Assembly: GCA_035315685.1 (NCBI GenBank) | Contig: DATFXR010000095.1 | Coordinates: 1 to 64,000 of the forward strand | Length of the DNA stretch: 64,000 nt | Direction of reading: 5' to 3' | Source: QHWK01 sp035315685 | GTDB lineage: Bacteria > Acidobacteriota > Vicinamibacteria > Vicinamibacterales > CAVVIG01 | In this document: positions 39,442 to 48,186 of the stretch, in pieces | How positions within the stretch are numbered: the stretch's first letter is position 1 | Layout: every line of letters starts with the position of its first letter | The notes under the pieces: generated by a model | What the model saw: the letters and a program-made list of their open reading frames with translations, nothing else | What the model was told of the DNA's origin: nothing | Databases searched by the model: none | Made by a program: the position numbers and the translations under genes

Positions 39442-40764
39442 ATGTTCGTCGAAGAGAGAGATTCGATGAAACGACGTCGCTACTTGTTTGCTGTCGTCGA
39501 TGGCGGCGGCAACGTTCCTCCGGAGCTGAGCGCGGCCAGAAGGCTGGTGGAACGCGGTCATGCCGTCACCGTCCTTGCCGAGGATTCCACCGCCGCAGAC
39601 GTTCGCGCCACGGGTGCGACGCTCCGACGGTGGTCTCGGGCGCCAAATCGACCAGCCAGGACGCCGGACTGCGATCCGGTTCGTGACTGGGAGTGCACGT
39701 ACCCGTGGCAACTGGTCGATCGGCTCGTGGCAACAATGCTGGTCGGTCCGGCTGCGGCTTATGCGCACGATGTATCAGATGCCCTGCGTGAAACGCGACC
39801 CGACCTCGTGGCGTGCTCGATGTTCTGTTTCGGCGGCATGGTTGCAGCGGAGGGAGCCGGCATTCCGTTCGACGTGCTGCTGCCAAATATCTATCCATTC
39901 CCGGCGCCCGGCCTCCCGCCATTTGGCCTCGGTCTCCAGCCTGCGCACGGGCTCACCGGGCGAATCCGCGATCGGGTCCTGAACGGCGTCGCCGAACGTC
40001 TGTGGAATGCGAAGGGCCTTGCCAGGCTCAATGCCTTGCGATGTCGATTCGGCCTTCCGCCTCTCATACGTTTATTTGATCAAATCGCTCGCGCCCGTCG
40101 TCAGCTTGTCCAGACGTCTGCGTCGTTCGACTTTCCAGCCAGACTTCCATCGAACGCCTGCTATGTTGGGCCAGTGCTTGACGAGCCGGTCTGGGCCGAG
40201 TCGTCGCCGTGGACAGCACCATTGACTGGCGGACCGCTCGTCCTGGTGGCGCTGTCATCGACGTTCCAGGATCAACTCGGCTGTCTTCAGCGCATCGTTG
40301 ATGCACTCACTGCCATTCCAGTACGCACTCTCGTCACGACGGGGCCGGCAGTTGATCCGACGGCGCTCCGGTCATCACCCGGTGTCACAATCGTCCGGAG
40401 CGCTCCCCACCGCGAAGTGCTCTGGCAGGCGGCGCTGGCGATTACGCATGGCGGTCACGGTACAGTGATGAAAGCGCTCGCGGCCGGGGTGCCAATGGTG
40501 GTGTTGCCGCACGGGCGCGATCAGGCCGATACGGCGGCGCGCATCACCGCAAGAGGCGCCGGCATCGCTCTCGCACGCACCGCGAGCTGCGACGCGATCC
40601 GCGGCACTGTGCAGCACGTTCTTCGGAATGATTCGTTCACACACGCCGCCCGGCGTCTCGGCGAAGTCATTCGACGCGACGCGGAGGGGAATGCGTTAGT
40701 CGACGAGTTGGAGGCAATCACCAACACAGGATCAGTTCACTGTGTGTTGGCGTCGCATCTGTGA
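39442..40764 (+). CDS. GT1-family (MGT/UGT-like) glycosyltransferase
   Basis: 440 aa from ATG 39442 behind GGAGG. GT-B fold: N-terminal LFAVVDGGGNVPPELSAARRLVERGHAVTVL, C-terminal donor motif HREVLWQAALAITHGGHGTVMKALAAGVPMVVLPHGRDQADTAARI, close to the PSPG-like box of macrolide glycosyltransferases. It uses a nucleotide sugar; the acceptor is unknown. A co-transcribed barrel protein lies upstream. Confidence 0.9.
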   Translation: MFVEERDSMKRRRYLFAVVDGGGNVPPELSAARRLVERGHAVTVLAEDSTAADVRATGATLRRWSRAPNRPARTPDCDPVRDWECTYPWQLVDRLVATMLVGPAAAYAHDVSDALRETRPDLVACSMFCFGGMVAAEGAGIPFDVLLPNIYPFPAPGLPPFGLGLQPAHGLTGRIRDRVLNGVAERLWNAKGLARLNALRCRFGLPPLIRLFDQIARARRQLVQTSASFDFPARLPSNACYVGPVLDEPVWAESSPWTAPLTGGPLVLVALSSTFQDQLGCLQRIVDALTAIPVRTLVTTGPAVDPTALRSSPGVTIVRSAPHREVLWQAALAITHGGHGTVMKALAAGVPMVVLPHGRDQADTAARITARGAGIALARTASCDAIRGTVQHVLRNDSFTHAARRLGEVIRRDAEGNALVDELEAITNTGSVHCVLASHL

Positions 40765-40957
40765 CGAGGCGGCTATGCCGGCGACGAACAGAAGTAGCAG
40801 GCCAGCGCGACTGCCTTCGGTATTCGCATGCAGCGCCCCGCGGTCAGTATCTTCGCGATCGTCTATCAACGACTGGTTCCGCGTCGACCTTGTGCCAGCT
40901 CCCTCGAGCAATCCAGCATGATCGCCAGAGGTGTCGACCCTGGCTCGCCAGCTACGG

Positions 40958-41635
40958 CTAACGAGTTTCTCGCGGTTTCGAGCAATTCCGAGTCAGCCGG
41001 TCCACTCGCGTCCGAGGCCGCTTCAAGTAACGCATGAGCAGCACGACGAGTTCATCCACGAGTCGCCCGCTTTCGACGTCCCCCGGTCGTTCGACGACGC
41101 CATTGTGGATCGCAGCATGCGCCGTCGTGGCCACCATCCACATCGCGAACTCGACGTCGGGCACGCCCTCAGCCGACCGTTCGAGGAAGCGTCGCATCTC
41201 GGCGAATACCGGCGCATCCGCCTCTTCGATCTCCCGGTAACGCTGCGTCGGCATGTGCTCCGCAAATGCGCGGTGAAGAGCCGGCGCCACGGCGTGCGCA
41301 GCGACGCCGCGCGCGACCAGCGCCCGCAGCGTGGCTTCGAGCCCCTGCCCGCGGCGCAAGACGAGCGCATCGCGCGCCGCCGCACGCTCGGTGGCGCCGT
41401 GCCGTCGCCGTAATTCGGCGACAATGGCCTGTTTCCCCGGGAAGTACTGATAGAGCGACGCAACATTCACTCCAGCCCGTTCCGCAATCCGGTTCGTCGT
41501 CAGCTTCTCGTAGCCGTCGCGGACGAGAATGTCAGCCGCCGCCTCGAGAATAGCTTCGACGGTGAAGCGGGAGCGCTCCTGGCGGGGCCGTTTCCTTGGC
41601 AAAAATGCGCCTTGCGATCGACGTGGCGGAGTCAT
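40958..41635 (-). CDS. TetR-family regulator
   Basis: 225 aa from ATG 41635. HTH: RFTVEAILEAAADILVRDGYEKLTTNRIAERAGVNVASLYQYFPGKQAIVAELRRRH. It is divergent from a quinone-oxidoreductase-like gene; the operator at 41656-41671 lies just downstream of its TATAAT -10. Autorepression with control of the neighbour is likely. Confidence 0.93.
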   Translation of the reverse strand: MTPPRRSQGAFLPRKRPRQERSRFTVEAILEAAADILVRDGYEKLTTNRIAERAGVNVASLYQYFPGKQAIVAELRRRHGATERAAARDALVLRRGQGLEATLRALVARGVAAHAVAPALHRAFAEHMPTQRYREIEEADAPVFAEMRRFLERSAEGVPDVEFAMWMVATTAHAAIHNGVVERPGDVESGRLVDELVVLLMRYLKRPRTRVDRLTRNCSKPRETR

Positions 41636-41647
41636 CGGAAATGTGAG

Positions 41648-41677
41648 CTGACAAAGTAAACAATTGCTTACATTATA
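41648..41677. promoter_or_regulatory. divergent overlapping promoters and TetR operator
   Basis: Plus strand: CTGACA (41648-41653), 17 nt, CATTAT (41671-41676), then 6 nt to ATG 41683. Minus strand: TATAAT (complement of 41672-41677) with CTGACC 17 nt upstream. The palindrome GTAAACAATTGCTTAC (41656-41671, one mismatched pair) fills the plus-strand spacer and the start of the minus-strand transcript. Confidence 0.65.
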
Positions 41678-41682
41678 GCTCC

Positions 41683-42732
41683 ATGGCAACGACAGGTCAG
41701 CGTCGCGTGGCCCGCGCGATGAAAGCGGGCGGTCCAGATGTCATTGCGGTGGAAACACAAGCCCTCGCTCCGCTCAAGGCAGACGAGGTGCTCGTTCGGG
41801 TCGAGGCCGTCGGCCTGAACCACGTCGAAAGCCTCGCGCGATCCGGCGAGTACACTGTCGCATTCCGGTTTCCGTTCGAGGTTGGGTTCGAGGGCGCTGG
41901 CAGCGTGATTGCCGTCGGTCGCGACGTCACGATCCCGCTCGAGACGCGCGTGTGCTGGACAGCCGTGTTCGGATCCTGCGCCACTCATGTCGTCGCGAGC
42001 GCCCCGCTGCTGGCGACAGTGCCGGACGAGGTCTCGCTGGAGGCGGCCGCGACGCTCGCCCATGCTGCGGTCACGGCGGAGGGGCTCGCGCGTCATTGGC
42101 CGCTGCCAGCCGGCGGATGCGCGGTGGTCTGGGGTGCTGCGGGGGCGGTGGGTCGCGCGCTCGTTTCGCGATTGGCCGACCGTGGGATCTGCGTCATCGG
42201 TATTGCCAGCGGCGATCGCACCGACGCCGTTCGCGCCGTCGGCGCCGCCCGCGCGGTCGATCGCACGTCCGAGGACATTGCCGCGGTCGTGCGCGAATCG
42301 ACGGGCGGTCGCGGTGCGGCAGCCGTGTTCGATCCAGTCGGCGCCGCGACCTATGACACGAGCATCGGACTGCTCGCGCCGCGCGGCTGTCTGGTGAATT
42401 ACGGGCAACTGGCCGGCGCCCTGCCACACGTCGATCTCGAGCACCTCATGAAGGCGGGTTCGATTTTCGTGACCAAATACGGCCCGCGCGCCGGCGTGGT
42501 CGGACTCGAGGAACTGGCGCCGATCATTTCCTCAGCCTTGCGCCGCGCGCGAACACAGCCGCTCTCGGCGGGCGTCGCGGCGCGCTTTCCGCTCGACGCG
42601 GTCGCTGACGCGTATCAGGCGATGGACGCCGGTGCGCACGGCAAAGTACTCGTCCTTCCTGGAACCGCGATGGAGTCTGGCGTCTCCGGAGCAGCGCAGC
42701 GACACGCCGTCGGTCCAACAGCCGTCGCGTGA
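41683..42732 (+). CDS. MDR-superfamily quinone oxidoreductase-like protein
   Basis: 349 aa. GroES-like domain (ADEVLVRVEAVGLNHVESLARSGEY; FPFEVGFEGAGSV), then a nucleotide-binding fold with VVWGAAGAVGRALVSRL (an AxGGVG-type motif in variant form) and a FDPVGAATYD strand. Zinc-binding Cys residues are absent, as in QOR/zeta-crystallin. It reduces quinones or enones with NADPH; the substrate is unknown. Probably leaderless. Confidence 0.92.
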   Translation: MATTGQRRVARAMKAGGPDVIAVETQALAPLKADEVLVRVEAVGLNHVESLARSGEYTVAFRFPFEVGFEGAGSVIAVGRDVTIPLETRVCWTAVFGSCATHVVASAPLLATVPDEVSLEAAATLAHAAVTAEGLARHWPLPAGGCAVVWGAAGAVGRALVSRLADRGICVIGIASGDRTDAVRAVGAARAVDRTSEDIAAVVRESTGGRGAAAVFDPVGAATYDTSIGLLAPRGCLVNYGQLAGALPHVDLEHLMKAGSIFVTKYGPRAGVVGLEELAPIISSALRRARTQPLSAGVAARFPLDAVADAYQAMDAGAHGKVLVLPGTAMESGVSGAAQRHAVGPTAVA

Positions 42733-42789
42733 TTGCCATCCGCGAGGTGCACGTAGAACGCTCGGGGTGAACATGCGAAATAATGATAC

Positions 42790-42848
42790 GCAACCCATGA
42801 GTTGCATTTAAAGGAGCTGCCGAGTAGTATAGGCAACCAGGAGGTTGC
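42790..42848 (+). promoter_or_regulatory. promoter with two ArsR-type operators, the second covering the ribosome-binding site
   Basis: Site 1, GCAAC-CCATGA-GTTGC (42790-42805), overlaps the -35 TTGCAT (42802-42807); -10 TAGTAT (42825-42830) is 17 nt on. Site 2, GCAACC-AGGA-GGTTGC (42833-42848), encloses AGGAGG, the ribosome-binding site for ATG 42851. A bound repressor or an RNA hairpin at site 2 would hide it. Confidence 0.6.
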
Positions 42849-42850
42849 GT

Positions 42851-43351
42851 ATGCCTACTGTCGTTGTGACCGATCGCATCGAGAAGAAAGTGCTGCTGCG
42901 CGCACCCCGCGCCCGTGTCTGGAACGCGTTGACCGATGTCCGCGAGTTTGAACAGTGGTTCGGCGTCAAGTTCGAGCGTCCGTTCGCTCCCGGCGCGCTC
43001 CTGCGCGGGGTCCTCGTCGGGAGCACGGTCGACGCCGAGGTGGCAAAGGCGCAGCGTCAGCATGCGTCGGTGCCGTTCGAGATCACCGTCGATCGCATCG
43101 AGCCCGAATTCCTGTTCTCGTTCCGGTGGCATCCGTTCGCCGTCGAACAGACAGTCGATTACTCGAAGGAGCCGACCACGCTGGTCGAGTTCGTGCTCGA
43201 GGAGACACCTGGCGGCGTCATGTTGACCGTAAGCGAGTCGGGATTCGATCGCATCCCGCTCGAGCGTCGTTCCCAGGCATTCACCGCCAACGACGGCGGC
43301 TGGTCGATCATGATCAAGCTGATCGAGACGTACCTTGGCCAGGCTTCCTAG
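42851..43351 (+). CDS. SRPBCC (AHSA1-like) protein
   Basis: 166 aa from ATG 42851 (AGGAGG upstream). START-like fold: DRIEKKVLLRAPRARVWNALTDVREFEQWFGVKFERPF, ITVDRIEPEFLFSFRWHPF, TTLVEFVLEETPGGVMLTVSESGFDRIP. The ArsR gene follows with a 17-nt overlap, as often in this family. Confidence 0.92.
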   Translation: MPTVVVTDRIEKKVLLRAPRARVWNALTDVREFEQWFGVKFERPFAPGALLRGVLVGSTVDAEVAKAQRQHASVPFEITVDRIEPEFLFSFRWHPFAVEQTVDYSKEPTTLVEFVLEETPGGVMLTVSESGFDRIPLERRSQAFTANDGGWSIMIKLIETYLGQAS

Positions 43352-43682
43352 CGCGAGAACGAAGCCGGGCCTGGCAGAATCCGCCGCCGTCTTTGCAGCG
43401 CTGGGCGACGATACTCGCCTGCGTCTGGTGCTGCGCCTGTCGGGCGAGGGGCCGCTGTCGATTTCGAAGTTGACCGCCGGCTTTCCGATCACCCGGCAGG
43501 CCATCACCAAGCATTTACGCGTGATGGAGGATGCTGGTTTGGTGCGCGGCACGTTCCAGGGTCGCGAGAGCGTCTGGCAACTGGACCAGAGGCGGCTCGC
43601 CGATGTGCGGCGGCATCTGCAGATGATCTCGTCGCAATGGGATGAGACCCTCGGTCGTTTGAAAGCGTTGGTGGAGCGGTGA
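43335..43682 (+). CDS. ArsR-family regulator
   Basis: 115 aa from TTG 43335, overlapping the SRPBCC gene. Winged HTH: AAVFAALGDDTRLRLVLRLSGEGPLSISKLTAGFPITRQAITKHLRVMEDAGLVRGTFQGRESVWQLD. No Cys metal site. Probable repressor acting at 42790-42848. Confidence 0.92.
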   Translation: MARLPSARTKPGLAESAAVFAALGDDTRLRLVLRLSGEGPLSISKLTAGFPITRQAITKHLRVMEDAGLVRGTFQGRESVWQLDQRRLADVRRHLQMISSQWDETLGRLKALVER

Positions 43683-43745
43683 CGATTGCCGATGGCACCC
43701 GACACTGGTGAGATTGGTTTATTGAAGAGCATGGAGACCTCGACC

Positions 43746-44084
43746 ATGAAGCGAAATGAGCCCAGCCGCACAGCCCTCGTTATCGCCCGACAGCGGGCTG
43801 CGCATCAGGTGCTCGATCATGGCTCAGTCCTCCATGACCGGTTTGCCATCAAGATTCTGCGCGACGACGAAAAGGACATGCTGCAATTTGCGAACGCGCA
43901 CCCCTTGGCCGGCATCGGACATCTATTCACCGCCGCACGGAGCCCGATCGCGGAAGATGCGTTGTCAGGAGCTGCCGAAAGAGGGATTCGTCATACGAGA
44001 ATCGTTGTTCAACCGGATGGCGGCGGGTGTAGGATGCTGCCGAGATTCGGCGGCCAAATCGGAAATGTCGGGTACTATGAATGA
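43746..44084 (+). pseudogene. truncated class I SAM methyltransferase (PPM1/LCM-like) N-terminus
   Basis: From ATG 43746 (GGAG upstream) the frame reads PSRTALVIARQRAAHQVLDHGSVLHDRFAIKIL...FTAARSPIAEDALSGAAERGIRH, the N-terminal part of leucine-carboxyl-methyltransferase-like enzymes. Homology fades at about 43995, exactly where the SAM-binding GxGxD motif should follow, and the frame then runs 30 codons into unrelated, lower-GC sequence. The gene was cut by a rearrangement. Confidence 0.7.
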
Positions 44085-44553
44085 CTCAGGTAGACTGATC
44101 CATACGGTTGCGATAGCTGATCTTATTAATCGTTACCTTGCTGCTTTAGATCAGAAACAATTCGATGTCACAACGATGAGTCAGATTTTTGCAGATGATG
44201 CAAGAATAGTGCGGCCCAATCGAGCAGTTACGAAAGGGCCACAGGAAATCGGCGATAGCCATAGCCGCAGCTTAAGCCGCTTCCAAGCTACGCAGCATCT
44301 CACCAGCGGCTTCATCGTTACTCTCAAAGATGACGCTTCCGCCGAAATCCGGGCGAACTTGATTGCTATGCACCTTTGGGCCGAGGGCCACGGTGACCCA
44401 GACGCCGATCCAAACGATAATTATTTTCTAGCAGGTGGGGTAATAAGCGGGCACGTGACCTTGGGGGCAGGCGGGTGGCGAATTACTGAGCTCACCAATC
44501 AGGTGATCTGGAGACGAGGGACCGGCTTCCAACAGATGCTTCAGACGACGTAG
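44076..44553 (+). CDS. SnoaL/NTF2-like protein in lower-GC DNA
   Basis: 158 aa from ATG 44076: VAIADLINRYLAALDQKQFDVTTMSQIFADDARIVRP, ATQHLTSGFIVTLKDDASAEIRANLIAMH, a typical SnoaL_4/NTF2-like fold with strands WRITELTNQVIWRRG at the end. Codon use is AT-richer than neighbouring genes (many TTA, ATT, GAT), pointing to transfer. An upstream frame to 43756 is only overlap with the truncated methyltransferase. Confidence 0.75.
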
Positions 44554-44667
44554 GCTCGGCTTCGCTCAACACGTGCGGTTCTGTTACGATTCTAGATCGT
44601 ACTCATTGCCTGCCACTCAACGTGGGGTATAAAAGCGATCTGCCATCAAGACCGCGATCCGCATCGT

Positions 44668-45318
44668 TCACCTGGCAGAAGGGTGTGCGCTGCTCGGTTC
44701 TGACGCCACCGGGGAATCGAACATGCTGAATCTCCACCTTTGATAGATGAGAAAGGCTGCTGTCAGGATCACTGTGCTCGCCACACCCGCAGAGATGGCG
44801 AGCGAAATCCGATGCGAGCCGAGGAGCCAGCGCACGAGCAGAGCTACGCTGGCGCCGGCGACGATGTTGTTGACGCAGGCGACCGTCGTTGCCGTGGTCG
44901 TGAGAAACGCGATCCCCCTGCCAAGCTGGAGCGCCGGGATTGATGATCGCCCGGTCGACAGCGCGAGGTCGGGCCCGAAGAACTCGGCTGCTTCCGGGGT
45001 CAGCGTCGCGTAATAGTTCCGAATGCGCGCGATCCGACCGAGGCATCCCATGTATTCGCCGCTGACGTCGACGAGCCGAGTGACGGTGAAGAGACCGAGC
45101 AAGAACAGCCCTGGCAACACCGACGCGACAAACAGTCCGAAGGCTTCGCGAGACTGCGACACAAATCCGATCGCGACGAGGGCGCTGGACAGTGACAGGA
45201 TATAGATTGAAGCCCGGGAAGCAGATTCGTTCACTGTCGCAACGGCGGCGGTCTGAAGCGTGAAATGCTCGGTCGTCAATGCTGCGAGAAACGCTGACCG
45301 TCGTTCTTTTTCGTCCAT
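44668..45318 (-). CDS. integral membrane protein of unknown function
   Basis: 216 aa. A helical, soluble start (RRSAFLAALTTEHFTLQTAAVATVNESASRASIY) leads to four hydrophobic segments (ILSLSSALVAIGFVS; FGLFVASVLPGLFLLGLFTV; GIAFLTTTATTVACVNNIVAG...; LAISAGVASTVILTAAFLIY). The start ATG 45318 follows GGAG. I recognise the FLAALTTEHF start as recurrent in actinobacterial proteins but know no function. Confidence 0.7.
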   Translation of the reverse strand: MDEKERRSAFLAALTTEHFTLQTAAVATVNESASRASIYILSLSSALVAIGFVSQSREAFGLFVASVLPGLFLLGLFTVTRLVDVSGEYMGCLGRIARIRNYYATLTPEAAEFFGPDLALSTGRSSIPALQLGRGIAFLTTTATTVACVNNIVAGASVALLVRWLLGSHRISLAISAGVASTVILTAAFLIYQRWRFSMFDSPVASEPSSAHPSAR

Positions 45319-46006
45319 GCTGCGCTCCTCAATAGCCCCTGTTCCCGCGTGGCCGGATGGCGATGAGACTCGTTTCCCCTTCGCATTGTCCTATCGTCGG
45401 GCCGCCGTCGCCTGACGCAACACGTTTGTCAATTGGCGGACGCGCCGCGCGATTTCGGCGGCGTCCACCGCCGCAATCCCAAAGGGGACCCTCTTTTCCG
45501 CGCCGCCGCTCGCTCGCCAACGGTTCGCTCCCAATGTCGTCTCTGCGTGTCGGCGACGACAATACCACGTGGGTTCTCGAGGGATTCACCCGCAAGTACG
45601 GTGTGAATTCCGACCGGCGCAGTGCTGGTCCGACCAGACCGATTCATCGCGTGGCGGCGGGCACGTGAAGCCCGGCGGGCGCCCAGACAGAATTGCGACG
45701 CGCCCTGACGCACGTGGGCCTGCGAGTCCTTTGAGAGCAGAGGAAGAGACGCGCGCGCACACATAGTCCTAGAGGGGCGCCAGCGGGCGCCTCATCGTGA
45801 AGCACTCAGCCACCAGGGAAGACGCCGTGCGCTTCCGTCGACGCGGGGCATGCGAGCGGCGTACGGATCGTGAAAGTCTCGGGCCAGGACTCCGGCATCG
45901 GCTTCGATGACAGGGCCTTCCACTTCAACCACGATGCACGACGAAATCGAAGCGCACCTCGAACGCTAACTTGCAGGTGGCGCCCGGCGATGCCAGAATC
46001 CGGCGC
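45319..46006. other. 688-bp region without a supported gene
   Basis: Open frames (for example 45357-45668 on plus and 45429-45764 on minus) are Arg/Pro/Ser-rich, have no ribosome-binding site and show no domain. A GC-rich direct/inverted patch occurs near 45772-45793. It may be decayed DNA next to the low-GC island. Confidence 0.4.
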
Positions 46007-46819
46007 ATGCGGATCCATGCGCAGAAAGGCATGGCCTCATGGCCGCACGTGATGATCGTGTGGGGCCCGGGCTTCGCGACCGCGACCCACCGCCATCACT
46101 GCGTTCAGCTGCTCATGACCATGCGCGGCTTACTCCGAGTACGCAACGGGCCGGAGAAACGATGGAGGAGGTGTGGTGCGGCCTGGGTCCGGCCCGACGC
46201 CCTCCATGAGATGGACGCGCGAGGCGGCAGTCTGCTGATCGGGTTCATCAGCGCGGAGAGCGAGCTGGGTGTCGCGCTCTGCGAGCACATCGCTAGGCCG
46301 ATTGTCTGCGTACCTGCACGCGAGGTTGCCCGCTGGCGCACCGAGTTAGGGCAGACTCCGAACGAAACCCGCATCGAGCGCTGGCTGATGAGATTCCTCC
46401 TGCGCGGCCGGCGTGACGTGGCGATCCATCCAGGGGTCCTGCGCGTACTGAGCTACCTGCAGGGCTCACCGTCCATGCTGGAGGATGTGTCTCTGAAGAA
46501 ACTCGCCGGCATTGCCACCCTCTCTCCGTCGCGCTTCATGCATGCCTTCACCGAGTCGGTCGGCGTTCCGATGCGACCCTACATTCTCTGGCTTCGACTC
46601 CAGCAGGCTGCCTGTGACTTGGCGAATGGCATCAGCGTCACCACCGCGGCACATCGAGCCGGGTTCTCGGATGCCGCTCACCTGACTCGCACATTTCGTC
46701 GCATGCTCGGCGCAACACCGTCGGACCTTGCGTTGTTGAAGAGAGTGACCCTCGGTTTTTCGCTCGATCCCACCGAGTCCCGCGATCGCGTTGTGCGCGA
46801 AATCTCCGTCGTCGCCTGA
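46007..46819 (+). CDS. AraC-family regulator with cupin-like sensor
   Basis: 270 aa from ATG 46007 (ATG 45971 also in frame). Cupin-like N-terminus (VMIVWGPGFATATHRHHCVQLLMTMRGLLRVRN, HHC at the metal site; ALHEMDARGGSLLIGFISAESELG) and C-terminal double HTH (VSLKKLAGIATLSPSRFMHAFTESVGVPMRPYILWLRLQQA; TTAAHRAGFSDAAHLTRTFRRMLGATPSDLA). Paralog of the gene entering the right edge at 63587. Confidence 0.9.
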   Translation: MRIHAQKGMASWPHVMIVWGPGFATATHRHHCVQLLMTMRGLLRVRNGPEKRWRRCGAAWVRPDALHEMDARGGSLLIGFISAESELGVALCEHIARPIVCVPAREVARWRTELGQTPNETRIERWLMRFLLRGRRDVAIHPGVLRVLSYLQGSPSMLEDVSLKKLAGIATLSPSRFMHAFTESVGVPMRPYILWLRLQQAACDLANGISVTTAAHRAGFSDAAHLTRTFRRMLGATPSDLALLKRVTLGFSLDPTESRDRVVREISVVA

Positions 46820-47062
46820 CACTACGTGTTCGTCGAAGGTGCTACACAGCGGGCGTAGGGAGCGCCATGAGGCACGTGGTCATTCAACTCCGTCGCCCTG
46901 TGGCGGCACCCGGACACGACGCAGAGACTTCCATCGAAATACCCGGGGATTCGAGTGAGCGAGAGAGTCTGGTGCGTCGAAGGCCTCGCCAGCGGCGACA
47001 ACGCCGGTCCTCCTGGTCGCTGTCACTGATCCACCCACCGTGCGAACCTCCTTGAATCCGTG

Positions 47063-47932
47063 TCAGCGCGAGAAATCCTGCCAGTGTTCGCGCAGCGCCT
47101 GGTTGAAGGCGGCCCAGCGCTCCTCAGGGAAAAAGATCCGGGCGCCCTCGAACTCGAGACGCCGTCGCGTTCCGGGGATCGTCTCGGCCAGCCACTTCGA
47201 CCATCGGACATCGAAATACACATCGTCGGTTCCCCACACGATGAGCGTCGGTACGGTCAGAGTCTTCAGCTGTGCCTCGATGGCGCGTGTGTGCGTGTTG
47301 TCGAAGGCTGCCAGAAATCGCTGGAAGTCTCGGGTACGCTGCTCGGTCGTGACGAGCGGCCGCAGGTAGGTTTCGATGCTCTCGTCGGTGACCTGTTCCG
47401 GGTGTTCGTATGCAGGTCCGAGGGCCTGCGCGGATCGGTAGACGTCCTTGTTCGATAGCATCGCTTCGAGCGCCCTGGGCAGACCGCCGCTGGCCGCCAT
47501 GGCGAGAAACGGCTTGAATGCTTCCGGTGGCCAATTGTCGTGAACGTCGCAGTCGGTCAGCGTCAGGCTGCGAACGCGTTGCGGGTTCAGCGCTGCCAGG
47601 ATCTGCGCGATGCCGCCTCCGCTGTCATTCCCGACCAGATCCACCTGCTCCACGTTCAACGCATCCAGAAACTGCTCGAGCATCTTTGCGTTGGCCGTGA
47701 CCGACACGTCCTGATCGGCCGCGATCTCCGTGTCGCCGTGCGTCAGCAAGTCAACCGCGATGCAGCGGCGGATATCCGAGAGGCGCGCCAGCTGGTGTCG
47801 CCAGAGGTGCTTGTTCAACAGCACGCCGTGCACGAACAGCGCAACTGGTCCGGAGCCCTGCTCGATGTAGGCAATGCGGCCCGACGGTGTCCGAACGGTT
47901 TGGGTGTTCGTTGATAGAACGCTCATCGTCAT
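47063..47932 (-). CDS. alpha/beta-hydrolase with Asp nucleophile
   Basis: 289 aa. Oxyanion HG in FVHGVLL; nucleophile elbow VGNDSGGG fits Sm-x-Nuc-x-Sm with Asp as nucleophile, as in haloalkane dehalogenases and epoxide hydrolases; PTLIVWGTDDVYFD holds the acid. At the usual His position the sequence reads FEGARIFFPEER, with no His. ATG 47932 follows GAGAGGG. It is in an operon with the small Cys protein upstream. Confidence 0.88.
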   Translation of the reverse strand: MTMSVLSTNTQTVRTPSGRIAYIEQGSGPVALFVHGVLLNKHLWRHQLARLSDIRRCIAVDLLTHGDTEIAADQDVSVTANAKMLEQFLDALNVEQVDLVGNDSGGGIAQILAALNPQRVRSLTLTDCDVHDNWPPEAFKPFLAMAASGGLPRALEAMLSNKDVYRSAQALGPAYEHPEQVTDESIETYLRPLVTTEQRTRDFQRFLAAFDNTHTRAIEAQLKTLTVPTLIVWGTDDVYFDVRWSKWLAETIPGTRRRLEFEGARIFFPEERWAAFNQALREHWQDFSR

Positions 47933-47935
47933 CGC

Positions 47936-48091
47936 TCAAGCCCTCTCTGATGCGTCGCAGCCAGCCGTCCCCTCGCGCAGCTTCTGAGCGCATTCATCAC
48001 AACAGACCTCGACGGCCTTGCCGCCAATCGTGACCTTGATCGAGTTCGCGTCCAACGCGCAGTCACATGCCGCACAGGTGCGTTCCTTCAT
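47936..48091 (-). CDS. small Cys-rich metal-binding protein
   Basis: 51 aa from ATG 48091 after GGAGGA. MKERTCAACDC and, after the strand IKVTIGGKAVEV, CCDECAQKL give two CxxC-type pairs, a likely zinc or iron ribbon of 4-5 Cys. It ends 3 nt before the hydrolase start. The frame falls below common ORF length cut-offs. Similar 45-55-aa proteins are annotated as heavy-metal-binding or hypothetical. Confidence 0.75.
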   Translation of the reverse strand: MKERTCAACDCALDANSIKVTIGGKAVEVCCDECAQKLREGTAGCDASERA

Positions 48092-48186
48092 GATGTCCTC
48101 CGCTGATTACGTTCACGCTCGAACGTGCGCAGTACAGCACGCGCGCCCGAACCGTCGCTTCCAAGATCTTTAGTGACGGAACGAGA

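Noticed and set aside
45357..45668. Possible 103-aa gene between the membrane protein and AraC gene
   Set aside because: No ribosome-binding site, low-complexity Arg/Pro/Ser composition, competing open frames on the other strand.
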